DNA of 10,133 nt, from assembly GCA_029256645.1 (NCBI GenBank), contig JAQSXM010000091.1:1-10133 (forward strand), read 5' to 3'. This DNA comes from Sporomusa sp. (GTDB taxonomy: Bacteria; Bacillota_C; Negativicutes; Sporomusales; Sporomusaceae). Below, piece after piece: positions 1-6,787 of the stretch. The notes under the pieces were generated by a model. That model did not search any database, had not been told where the DNA came from, and saw only the letters and a program-made list of their open reading frames with translations. The first letter of the stretch is position 1. The number at the start of each line of letters is the position of its first letter. The position numbers and the translations under genes are program-made.

Positions 1-227
1 CCGGTGGTTGGTGTGAACCGGTGCGGTGTGACTATTCTAAATCACCCATGAACTCCCTGCCTAACATGTTCCGTGTTTTAGCTTGCGGAACATCTCTAAG
101 CCGGGCGTAGGCTCTACGTTAACAGAGCAGCTGGTGATAGCCGGTGGATGAGTGTAAAGCAGGGTGGTACCGCGGAATATGTCCGCCCCTGTTGTGTAGG
201 TTTACCTATGCAACAGGGGCGGTTTTT
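1..227 (+). promoter_or_regulatory. T-box riboswitch leader of the ilvNB operon (5' end outside window)
   Basis: This untranslated leader senses uncharged tRNA and lets transcription continue into the ilv genes when a branched-chain amino acid is short. The conserved T-box AGGGTGGTACCGCG lies at 161-174. The apical part of Stem I is at about 1-21, with arms CCGG/CCGG around TGGTTGGTGTGAA. An 8-bp hairpin follows (66-73 with 86-93). The antiterminator can form by pairing CAGGG at 160-164 with CCCTG at 187-191, which competes with the terminator stem starting at 183. The variable T-box base at 168 is T, which pairs with an A73 discriminator, as carried by tRNA-Leu, -Ile and -Val. The specifier is not certain: CTC (Leu) at 53-55, just after GAA, is my preferred reading, and ATC (Ile) at 41-43 is the alternative. 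The 5' strand of Stem I and the promoter lie upstream of the window. Confidence 0.93.
183..227 (+). terminator. T-box-controlled intrinsic terminator
   Basis: CCGCCCCTGTTG at 183-194 pairs perfectly with CAACAGGGGCGG at 211-222. The stem extends inward through two G-T pairs and TAGG/CCTA to a TTTA loop at 201-204, giving about 18 bp. Five T residues follow at 223-227. The 5' arm shares bases with the antiterminator, so tRNA binding and termination are mutually exclusive. Confidence 0.93.
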
Positions 228-245
228 AATTGAGAAAGGGGCGTT

Positions 246-488
246 ATGATGAAACAAGGGATTTCAATCATACTGAAAAGACAGGGAGATTCACTTGTCC
301 GGCTGACAGGGCTTTTATACCGGCGGGGTTATGTCATTGAGAGTCTCTCGGTGGGGCCCGACTCCTGCCAGGGACATGTTCAGGTTACTGCGGTTGTTAC
401 CAGCCAGGCCGCGCCCCGGCAATTATATAGTCATGTATCTAAACTTGTCGATGTCGTTAAAGTTGAGGATTGTTGCATGGGAGGCTAA
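246..488 (+). CDS. ilvN: Acetolactate synthase small (regulatory) subunit, short ACT-only form
   Basis: This is the regulatory subunit of acetohydroxyacid synthase, the first shared enzyme of valine, leucine and isoleucine synthesis. It binds the catalytic subunit and normally mediates feedback inhibition. The 80 residues form a single ACT domain (about residues 5-75). The diagnostic stretch is RRGYVIESLSVGP at about 26-38, which corresponds to the family's RRGFNIESLAVGP. Many Firmicutes small subunits are about 160 residues with a second C-terminal domain. This one ends after the ACT domain, like the short enterobacterial IlvM and IlvN. A purine-rich site (AAAGGGG at 235-241) sits just before the ATG, and a second ATG follows immediately at 249. 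The stop is 6 bases before ilvB. The small subunit precedes the large one, the reverse of the common ilvB-ilvN order. Feedback sensitivity cannot be judged from sequence alone. Confidence 0.88.
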   Translation: MMKQGISIILKRQGDSLVRLTGLLYRRGYVIESLSVGPDSCQGHVQVTAVVTSQAAPRQLYSHVSKLVDVVKVEDCCMGG

Positions 489-494
489 CTGTTA

Positions 495-2159
495 ATGAAA
501 ATGACAGGGAGTAGAATAATTGTTGATAGTTTGCTCAAACTGGGGGTTGATACCGTGTTTGGCTACCCTGGCGGGGCAATCATGCCTTTATATGATGCTT
601 TGTATGATGCGCCGCTGCGTCATATTCTGCCGGTGCATGAGCAAGGGGCCGCACATGCTGCCGATGGCTATGCCCGGGCTACTGGTTGCGTTGGGGTCTG
701 TATTGCCACCTCCGGGCCAGGAGCAACAAATCTTGTTACAGGTTTGGCAACCGCTTTTATGGATTCTTCACCGGTTGTGGCTATTACCGGACAGGTGGCT
801 ACTGCGTTATTAGGGCGGGATGCCTTTCAGGAGATTGATATTACCGGCATCACGATGCCGGTAACTAAACATAACTTTCTTGTCAGAGATATTGAAATAC
901 TGGCAGAGACTATACAACAGGCCTTTGCTATTGCCAGGAGCGGGCGCCCTGGACCTGTGCTTATCGATGTTCCCCGGGATATTCTGTTAGGTGTAAGTGA
1001 TTATTGCCCGGAAATAGCAGTTGTTCATTATGAAGACCAAGCAGCAGCAAGTCCATTGGCAGAGCAGGTGCGGGCCGCAGGTAAGGTTTTGGGGGCGGCA
1101 CGGCAGCCGGTTCTGGTAGTTGGCGGCGGTGTCAAAGCCGGTAATGCTGAGCAGCAAGTATTACAACTTGCCGAACTCAGCGGTATACCAATAGTCAGCA
1201 CCCTGATGGGACTGGGGGCTGTTCCGTATGGATATCCCCGCTTTCTGGGATTAACAGGTATGCATGGGCATAAAACTGCAAACTTGACAGTAACTCATGC
1301 TGATGTTATCGTGGCGGTAGGAACCCGGTTTAGTGACCGGGTCACCGGCGATCCTAAGCGGTATGCTGTAGGTAAGACTGTTATTCACTTTGATGTGGAT
1401 ATGGCCGAGTTTGATAAGAATATAGCGGCAGATATCACTATCGCTGGTGAGTTGGGGCAGTCGTTAACACAATTGGTTAATTGCATGACGCTAAATAAGC
1501 AGCGTTTAAGCAACTGGTGGGAGCAGGTGGAAACCTGGCAGCGCCAGTTTCCGCCTGCCTACGACCAGGAGCATCTGACACCGCCCTGGATCATGCGGCA
1601 TATGTCAGAAACGACAGTTGACCTGCCTGTTACCTGGGTTACTGATGTTGGGCAGAACCAGATGTGGGCAGCGCAGCATCTGCAAATAAAAGGATCGCGG
1701 GATTGGGTTACCTCCGGCGGTCTGGGGACAATGGGTTTTGGGTTACCTGCGGCGATTGGGGCTCAGATTGGCTGCCCGGACCGGAAGGTAGTGCTGATTG
1801 CCGGTGACGGTGCCTTTAAAATGACGGGAATGGAATTGCATACTGCTGTCAATCAGAGGTTGCCACTCATCTGCGTGCTTTTAAATAACCGCTCTTTAGG
1901 AATGGTGCGGCAATGGCAGCACTTGTTTTTTGATAAGCGTTATTCCTCAACACTTTTGCCTGAATTTGATTTTGCCGGGTTTGTCAGGGTATGTGGTGCA
2001 GTAGCTTTGTCAGTGTCCACACCAGCTGAATTTGCGACAGCCTTTAAGCAGGCCCTCGGGTCGGTGCTGCCGACAGTAATTATTGCTGATATTGATACTG
2101 ATCTGATTGTTAATCCGATGGTATATCCTGGCCAACCGATTGATCAGTTTATTGATTAA
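495..2159 (+). CDS. ilvB: Acetolactate synthase large (catalytic) subunit
   Basis: This is the cytoplasmic ThDP- and FAD-dependent enzyme that condenses two pyruvates to acetolactate, or pyruvate with 2-oxobutyrate to acetohydroxybutyrate. Its 554 residues match the usual family length. The N-terminal pyrimidine-binding domain carries FGYPGGAIMPLYDAL (about 22-36) and HEQGAAHAADGYARATG, with the catalytic glutamate at E49. The central FAD-associated domain contains GTRFSDRVTGD. The C-terminal domain holds the ThDP/Mg motif from G437-D438-G439 to N464-N465, followed by LGMVRQWQ and the KRYSST segment. GGGAGG at 479-484 gives 10 bases of spacing to the ATG at 495, better than the in-frame ATG at 501. 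The closely related catabolic AlsS and glyoxylate carboligase are less likely, given the adjacent ilvN and the T-box. Confidence 0.95.
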   Translation: MKMTGSRIIVDSLLKLGVDTVFGYPGGAIMPLYDALYDAPLRHILPVHEQGAAHAADGYARATGCVGVCIATSGPGATNLVTGLATAFMDSSPVVAITGQVATALLGRDAFQEIDITGITMPVTKHNFLVRDIEILAETIQQAFAIARSGRPGPVLIDVPRDILLGVSDYCPEIAVVHYEDQAAASPLAEQVRAAGKVLGAARQPVLVVGGGVKAGNAEQQVLQLAELSGIPIVSTLMGLGAVPYGYPRFLGLTGMHGHKTANLTVTHADVIVAVGTRFSDRVTGDPKRYAVGKTVIHFDVDMAEFDKNIAADITIAGELGQSLTQLVNCMTLNKQRLSNWWEQVETWQRQFPPAYDQEHLTPPWIMRHMSETTVDLPVTWVTDVGQNQMWAAQHLQIKGSRDWVTSGGLGTMGFGLPAAIGAQIGCPDRKVVLIAGDGAFKMTGMELHTAVNQRLPLICVLLNNRSLGMVRQWQHLFFDKRYSSTLLPEFDFAGFVRVCGAVALSVSTPAEFATAFKQALGSVLPTVIIADIDTDLIVNPMVYPGQPIDQFID

Positions 2160-2186
2160 ATACTTTGCATTATGGGAGGACTTATT

Positions 2187-3458
2187 GTGACAGCAAACTG
2201 TATCAAGCTGGAGAACTTGTTGATTTACCGCAACTTACTTAGTGATAGTATTGTAAAAGGGCTTCAATCACTTGGCACCCATGGGGATGCCTGCAACCAA
2301 TATGCCATAGGTGCCCGATTAATTGAGTGGGCTGAAGCAAATCAGATGGCCGGTAATATTCCGGAAAACTACTTATTATGTTTGCTCGGATGTGACGAAA
2401 ATGTATTCAGCAGTATTGCCGGCAAGGACGGTACCAAGGCCGAGAGCAGTCTGGCAAAGGCTGTAGCCCATGATATAGTGATTCTAAAGAGGATGCTAAA
2501 GGCGGGGCTCGCCAGGCAGTTTGGCGATGAAGTTACTGCAATTATTGAGGATTATCTTCCAACTAACGGGATTCAGGGGAACAGGCAGGCAGAATTCCAC
2601 AATCTAGCTTTGCTAAGGGACCTGTTTCTGGATATATCGGAAAACCATACACCGGAGGCTGTTGTTACTGCCCTTAGTCAATACTACAACTGCTACGGCT
2701 GCGGCCGGTTGGCTGGTTATGGCGCATTTAAGTGGGATTCTGAGCGGCGGGAGCTTGTTGGTATCGAGCATACTGATCCTGTGCAGTTAGGTGATATCGT
2801 CGGCTATGAATATCAGAAGACCGAACTTATGCGTAACACCGAGGCTTTTATGTGTGGAAAACCAGCCAATAATGTACTGCTGGTTGGCGCCAGAGGTACT
2901 GGCAAGTCGTCTTCGGTAAAAGCTGTAGTCAACCGTTATTTTGATCAGGGCCTCAGGATTATTGAGATATCTAAAGCTGACTTTAAACAAATCCCTGAGA
3001 TTATGACAGTTCTGCGGCAATGGGGGAAGAAATTCATCTTATTTATTGATGATCTATCGTTTGAGGAGTATGAAGCAGAATATAAAATCTTAAAGTCACT
3101 TATTGATGGCGGGGTGGAGGTCAGGCCGGATAATGTCCTGATTTATGCGACATCTAACCGGCGGAACCTGATTAAAGAGACCTGGGATGATCGCGAGGGC
3201 AATGAATTGCATCGGCAGGATACGGTTAATGAGAAGATCTCACTTGCCGATCGGTTTGGTGTTACCCTGTTTTATACGTTGCCTAATCAGGAAGAGTACT
3301 TCAAGATTGTTGAAGAGATTGCCCGGAAAAATAGCATCGGCCTGACAAGTGCTGAGCTTAGGTCGGAGGCATTGCGCTGGGAAATGTCGCATTCAGGGCG
3401 CTCTGGCCGGATTGCCAAGCAATTTATTGACTATCTGGGGGGGAATATTGCCAATTAG
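2187..3458 (+). CDS. AAA-type ATP-binding protein of the DUF815 family
   Basis: This is a predicted P-loop ATPase of unknown cellular role. The C-terminal half carries NNVLLVGARGTGKSSSVKAV with the Walker A lysine region at residues 234-242. The Walker B segment FILFIDDLSFEE has D288-D289, and IYATSNRRNL is a sensor-1-like stretch. This pattern is characteristic of DUF815 proteins. The N-terminal part (about 1-190) is largely helical-looking and has no motif I recognise, apart from a C169-Y-G-C172 pair just before the ATPase core. I chose GTG at 2187, giving 423 residues. GGGAGGA at 2174-2180 is an ideal ribosome site 6 bases upstream of it, whereas the in-frame ATG at 2172 would overlap that site. 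The gene begins 27 bases after ilvB with no terminator between, so it is probably cotranscribed with ilvNB. No transmembrane segment is evident. Confidence 0.85.
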   Translation: MTANCIKLENLLIYRNLLSDSIVKGLQSLGTHGDACNQYAIGARLIEWAEANQMAGNIPENYLLCLLGCDENVFSSIAGKDGTKAESSLAKAVAHDIVILKRMLKAGLARQFGDEVTAIIEDYLPTNGIQGNRQAEFHNLALLRDLFLDISENHTPEAVVTALSQYYNCYGCGRLAGYGAFKWDSERRELVGIEHTDPVQLGDIVGYEYQKTELMRNTEAFMCGKPANNVLLVGARGTGKSSSVKAVVNRYFDQGLRIIEISKADFKQIPEIMTVLRQWGKKFILFIDDLSFEEYEAEYKILKSLIDGGVEVRPDNVLIYATSNRRNLIKETWDDREGNELHRQDTVNEKISLADRFGVTLFYTLPNQEEYFKIVEEIARKNSIGLTSAELRSEALRWEMSHSGRSGRIAKQFIDYLGGNIAN

Positions 3459-3543
3459 TTATCGACTAGTGACGCTTATCCTGGGCTGCGATGTCTACTG
3501 ATTGTGGCTGCATGCTGTAACTCTTTATTGGAAACTATAAAAT

Positions 3544-3573
3544 AAGACTTGGCTTAAGCCGGGTCTTGTTTTT
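3544..3573 (+). terminator. Intrinsic terminator closing the ilvN-ilvB-ATPase unit
   Basis: AAGAC at 3544-3548 pairs with GTCTT at 3563-3567. Two T-G wobble pairs and GGC/GCC continue the stem to a TTAA loop at 3554-3557, about 10 bp in all. A GTTTTT run follows. It lies 85 bases after the stop of the ATPase gene. Confidence 0.8.
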
Positions 3574-3576
3574 ATA

Positions 3577-3588
3577 TGAAAATTTTCA
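3577..3588. promoter_or_regulatory. Perfect 12-bp palindrome upstream of galT (candidate operator)
   Basis: TGAAAATTTTCA is identical to its reverse complement. It sits just past the terminator and 98 bases before the galT start, in the only intergenic gap ahead of the gal genes. The TG...CA ends resemble LacI-family sites, but the usual central CG is absent. AT-rich palindromes can arise by chance, so a role as operator is inference. Confidence 0.3.
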
Positions 3589-3620
3589 GAATAAAGAGGA
3601 ATTTTAGAAATCAATGATGA

Positions 3621-3671
3621 ATTAGTTAGGTAAGGACTTAGTAAAGTATTTAATAAAGTGCTTTAATAATG
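3621..3671 (+). promoter_or_regulatory. AT-rich region with direct repeats ahead of galT (probable gal promoter/operator zone)
   Basis: TTTAATAA occurs twice, at 3649-3656 and 3662-3669, 13 bases apart, and TTAGTTA occurs at 3622-3628. The terminator upstream implies that the gal operon needs its own promoter somewhere in 3574-3680. I cannot pick a convincing -35/-10 pair; TTTAAT at 3649-3654 is a possible -10. AAGTATTTAATAAAG at 3644-3658 resembles a stretch at 9060-9076 in front of mglB. Nothing else is seen in the 3459-3686 gap beyond the terminator and the palindrome. Confidence 0.35.
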
Positions 3672-3686
3672 TTTTGGAGGCAAAGT

Positions 3687-4697
3687 ATGGCAGAACTTAG
3701 ATGGAACCCTTTACTCTCAACATGGACTATGGTTGCATCAAACAGACAGGCCAGACCTCATCTTCCCCAAGGGTGGTGCCCGTTTTGTCCGGGGTCAGGT
3801 AAAGTTCCGGATCATTACGAAGTACATAAATACGACAACGATTTCCCGGCTTTGTCCTTAAGCCCGGCCGATCCTGAATTATCAGGCAGCGGGCCATATA
3901 AGGCAGTGGAAAACTATGGAAAGTGCGAGGTTATCTTATACTCGCCTGAACATGCTGCAACCCTGCCAGGTTTATCTGTTGATCATATCGAGAAATTAAT
4001 TAATTTGCTGGCTGAGCGATATGTTGAGTTGGCGAAAGACCCTAAGATAAAATATATTTTTCAGTTTGAGAACCGGGGCGAAGAAGTGGGGGTGACTATG
4101 CCTCATCCTCATGGTCAAATCTACGCGTATCCTTTTGTTCCGCAAAAAATCCAGGTCGAGCTGGATAGTTGCCAGGATTATTATCAGAGCAAAGAGCATT
4201 GCCTGATCTGTGCTATGAATAGGGAAGAAATTGATTTTAAACAGCGGATTATTGCCGAGAACAATACATTCTTAGCCTATTTGCCCTTTTTTACCGATTA
4301 CCCTTATGGTGTATTCATTGTCAGTAAACAGCACCGGGGGAATATTACACAATTGAGCAGTCAGGAAAGGCGGGATTTGGCTGCCTTGCTCAAAAATGTT
4401 ACCGGTGCGTTTGATACTTTATTTAACAAGCCGTTCCCTTATATGATGTGTATTCATCAAACACCGGTCAATTCTGCTGAGTATGCTGATGCTGCTGGCT
4501 ATTACCATTTCCATATTGAGTTCTATCCCCCGCTTAGAGAAGAGAATAAAATAAAATTCTATGCTTCTTCAGAAATGGGGGCATGGGCGGCCTGTAACCC
4601 TATGGCGGTTGAGCAGACGGCAGAAACTCTTAGAAAGGCCTATGCGCGGTTCGTGAGGACAAAGGGGGAGCTGCATGATGAATGTGGACACTCTTAA
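3687..4697 (+). CDS. galT: Galactose-1-phosphate uridylyltransferase
   Basis: This cytoplasmic Leloir enzyme transfers UMP from UDP-glucose to galactose-1-phosphate through a uridylylated histidine. The HIT-type active site MPHPHGQIYAYP has H140-P-H142, with H142 the expected nucleophile. C31-x-x-C34 in CPFCPGSG and a later CLIC pair look like the metal-binding cysteines of this class. The segment HFHIEFYPPLR and the conserved C-terminal tail are also present. The length of 336 residues fits the short, HIT-type GalT rather than the longer form found in many lactobacilli. I chose the ATG at 3687 because GGAGG at 3676-3680 lies 6 bases upstream; an in-frame ATG at 3669 would place that site inside the gene. 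The 3' end overlaps galK by 23 bases, which suggests translational coupling. It is the first gene of the gal operon. Confidence 0.93.
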   Translation: MAELRWNPLLSTWTMVASNRQARPHLPQGWCPFCPGSGKVPDHYEVHKYDNDFPALSLSPADPELSGSGPYKAVENYGKCEVILYSPEHAATLPGLSVDHIEKLINLLAERYVELAKDPKIKYIFQFENRGEEVGVTMPHPHGQIYAYPFVPQKIQVELDSCQDYYQSKEHCLICAMNREEIDFKQRIIAENNTFLAYLPFFTDYPYGVFIVSKQHRGNITQLSSQERRDLAALLKNVTGAFDTLFNKPFPYMMCIHQTPVNSAEYADAAGYYHFHIEFYPPLREENKIKFYASSEMGAWAACNPMAVEQTAETLRKAYARFVRTKGELHDECGHS

Positions 4698-5847
4698 GAC
4701 GGCATTTAAGCAGGAATATGGAGCTGGCGGTCTGCCGGTACAGTACTTTTTTTCGCCAGGCCGGGTTAATCTGATTGGTGAACATATTGATTATAATGGT
4801 GGTTATGTTTTTCCTGCCGCACTGACTCTTGGTATCTATGGTGCTATCCGGTTGCGACAGGATGGACTGATTGTTCTCAAGTCACTTAATACTACACCCT
4901 CAATAACGGTTGACCTAACCAAACCAATTGTGTACACCCTCGCTGAAGGCTGGGCTAACTACCCCAAGGGTATTATTAAGCAATTGCTGGATAGTGGTTT
5001 TTCGCTGACTGGCTGTGATATTCTGATTGCGGGGAATCTGCCTGATGGCACCGGATTGTCTTCTTCAGCTGCACTGCTGGTGTTGACAGCTTTTATGCTG
5101 CGCACTGTAAACGGTGACGATAATATTGACCGGGCTGAACTTGCCCAGTTTTGTCAGAGGGTGGAGAACCGGTTTATCGGGGTTAACTGCGGGATAATGG
5201 ATCAATTCGCGGTGGCCATGGGTAAAGAGAATTGTGCGATACTGCTTGATTGTGAGACATTGAGTTATAAATATATCCCGGTCGCTCTGGAAGATTATAG
5301 TCTGGTCATAATGAATACCAATAAAAAGCGGGAATTGGCTGAATCCAAATATAATGAGCGGCGCAGCGAGTGTGAGCAGGCTCTGGCCATTCTCCAGGGC
5401 TATAAACCGATCAGTAACCTTTGTCAGGCAGCACCTGCTGATATTGATGCCTATTTAACCGATGGTGTATTACGCCGCCGGGCCAGGCATGTTGTAACAG
5501 AGAACAACCGGGTTCATGCTGCCGTTCAGTTGCTGGAAAATGGTGAGGTTGCAGGCTTTGCCCGATTAATGACCCAATCGCACAGCTCGCTCAGAAATGA
5601 TTATGAAGTGACAGGGCCTGAACTTGACGTTATCGTTGACACGGCTCTTGGGGCGCCGGGGTGCGCGGGTGCCCGCATGACTGGTGCTGGTTTTGGCGGT
5701 TGTGCCATTGCCTTGGTTAAAACAGACCAGTTAAAACAGTTTACGGCAGCTGTAGCCAACGGGTACAACGCAGGCACCGGCCGGGATGCTGATTTTTATG
5801 TGGCAGGTATCGCCGATGGTGTCAGCCTTGTTGAAGGTAGTGGTTAA
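4675..5847 (+). CDS. galK: Galactokinase (GHMP kinase family)
   Basis: This enzyme phosphorylates alpha-D-galactose at C1 with ATP, giving the substrate of GalT. All three family motifs are visible. The galactokinase signature GRVNLIGEHIDYN starts at G29. The phosphate-binding loop LPDGTGLSSSAA contains G125-T-G127-L-S-S-S. The C-terminal motif TGAGFGG spans residues 336-342. The catalytic aspartate is D176 in GIMDQF. Length, 390 residues, is typical. Two adjacent ATGs compete, at 4675 and 4678. The ribosome site GGGGGAG at 4664-4670 is 4 bases from the first and 7 from the second, so the true protein may start at the second and be one residue shorter. The gene overlaps galT by 23 bases and ends one base before the next gene. 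Confidence 0.94.
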   Translation: MMNVDTLKTAFKQEYGAGGLPVQYFFSPGRVNLIGEHIDYNGGYVFPAALTLGIYGAIRLRQDGLIVLKSLNTTPSITVDLTKPIVYTLAEGWANYPKGIIKQLLDSGFSLTGCDILIAGNLPDGTGLSSSAALLVLTAFMLRTVNGDDNIDRAELAQFCQRVENRFIGVNCGIMDQFAVAMGKENCAILLDCETLSYKYIPVALEDYSLVIMNTNKKRELAESKYNERRSECEQALAILQGYKPISNLCQAAPADIDAYLTDGVLRRRARHVVTENNRVHAAVQLLENGEVAGFARLMTQSHSSLRNDYEVTGPELDVIVDTALGAPGCAGARMTGAGFGGCAIALVKTDQLKQFTAAVANGYNAGTGRDADFYVAGIADGVSLVEGSG

Positions 5848-5848
5848 A

Positions 5849-6787
5849 ATGAATATTTATAGTGGCAAATACAAAGGGCTTGAGGGGGTTATCCTCGAGA
5901 ATGAAACCATCAGACTGATAGTTTTGCCGCAACTAGGCGCGAAAATCGCCTCATTATGGTATAAGCCGCAAAATTTTGAAGTGTTTTTTCAACCAACTGA
6001 CGGAGTGTTTCGCTTGAGTCAGTATGGGGCAAGTTTTGCTGAGTACGATACGGCCGGTGCCGATGAAATGTACCCTACAATTGACGCCTGCCTGTATCCG
6101 GATCGTGGTTATTCAGCCCGATTACCTGACCATGGGGACTTATGGAGCATTCCCTGGAGTGTTACGGCTGTAGAAGATCAGGTGTTGTCCTGCACACAAG
6201 GTCAATCCCTGCCTTATGATTTTAAGCGGGTAATTACTCTGGGCAGCAGCAATGTACGCCTTGATTACCGGGTAATAAACACCGGGGATGAGGCACTTTA
6301 CGGCCTGTGGGCATTTCATGGCCTGACCGCTTGTGATGAAAATACACGAATTATCCTGCCGGAGGCAGGCCGGGTTGTTAATGTTCATAACAGTACAATG
6401 TTAGGCCCGGCAGGTACTGAACACAGCTTCCCGCTAGCTGTCAGCAGCAAGGGCAGTACCTGCTGTATAAACAGGATTAAGCCTAAATCTGCCCGGGCTG
6501 CGGAGAAGATTTATGTAAAAGGCAGGGTTAAACATGGCCAGGCAGCTTTAACGTTAAATAGTAACCAACTGCTCTATACCCTTTATTTCCCTAAGGAAAC
6601 CGTTCCGTACCTTGGTGTATGGATCAATCAAGGCGGATTTAAAGATGAATATAACTGTGCACTCGAGCCGGCTACAGGCTATTACGATTCACTTGAGATT
6701 GCTCATCGGCTAAACACACTGCAGGCGATAGCCCCGGGAGCTGCACTGGAATGGTATCTTATTATTGATTTGGAGGCACTGTTATGA
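5849..6787 (+). CDS. Galactose mutarotase-like protein (aldose 1-epimerase superfamily)
   Basis: This is probably a sugar epimerase that interconverts alpha and beta anomers, supplying the alpha-galactose used by GalK. It is 312 residues long. Aldose 1-epimerase hallmarks are the histidine in PDHGDLW (H95), the histidine in WAFHGL (H157) followed by the ILPEAGRV strand, and a C-terminal glutamate in CALEPATGYYDSL (E273), the usual catalytic base position. It does not read as the classical GalM and looks closer to the divergent mutarotase-like branch, so I give no gene symbol. The ATG at 5849 is preferred because it begins one base after the galK stop; earlier in-frame starts lie inside galK. 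An AAGG site is at 5834-5837. The stop overlaps the galE start (ATGA, 6784-6787). Substrate specificity is inferred from operon context. Confidence 0.8.
   Translation: MNIYSGKYKGLEGVILENETIRLIVLPQLGAKIASLWYKPQNFEVFFQPTDGVFRLSQYGASFAEYDTAGADEMYPTIDACLYPDRGYSARLPDHGDLWSIPWSVTAVEDQVLSCTQGQSLPYDFKRVITLGSSNVRLDYRVINTGDEALYGLWAFHGLTACDENTRIILPEAGRVVNVHNSTMLGPAGTEHSFPLAVSSKGSTCCINRIKPKSARAAEKIYVKGRVKHGQAALTLNSNQLLYTLYFPKETVPYLGVWINQGGFKDEYNCALEPATGYYDSLEIAHRLNTLQAIAPGAALEWYLIIDLEALL

Noticed and set aside
52..56. Reading the T-box specifier as TCC (Ser)
   Set aside because: The T-box base T168 predicts an A73 discriminator, whereas bacterial tRNA-Ser normally has G73; the downstream genes are for branched-chain amino acids.
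520..813. Open frame of 97 codons on the plus strand
   Set aside because: It is an out-of-frame shadow of ilvB, whose catalytic N-terminal motifs are encoded by the same bases.
5106..5119. TGTAAACGGTGACG, similar to a catabolite-responsive (cre) element
   Set aside because: It lies inside the galK coding region, departs from the consensus at the 3' end, and I cannot show that the organism uses CcpA-type control.
5786..5848. N-terminal extension of the mutarotase-like gene into galK
   Set aside because: The extra 21 residues overlap the galK C-terminus out of frame and precede a natural ATG one base after the galK stop; the superfamily N-terminus fits the later start.
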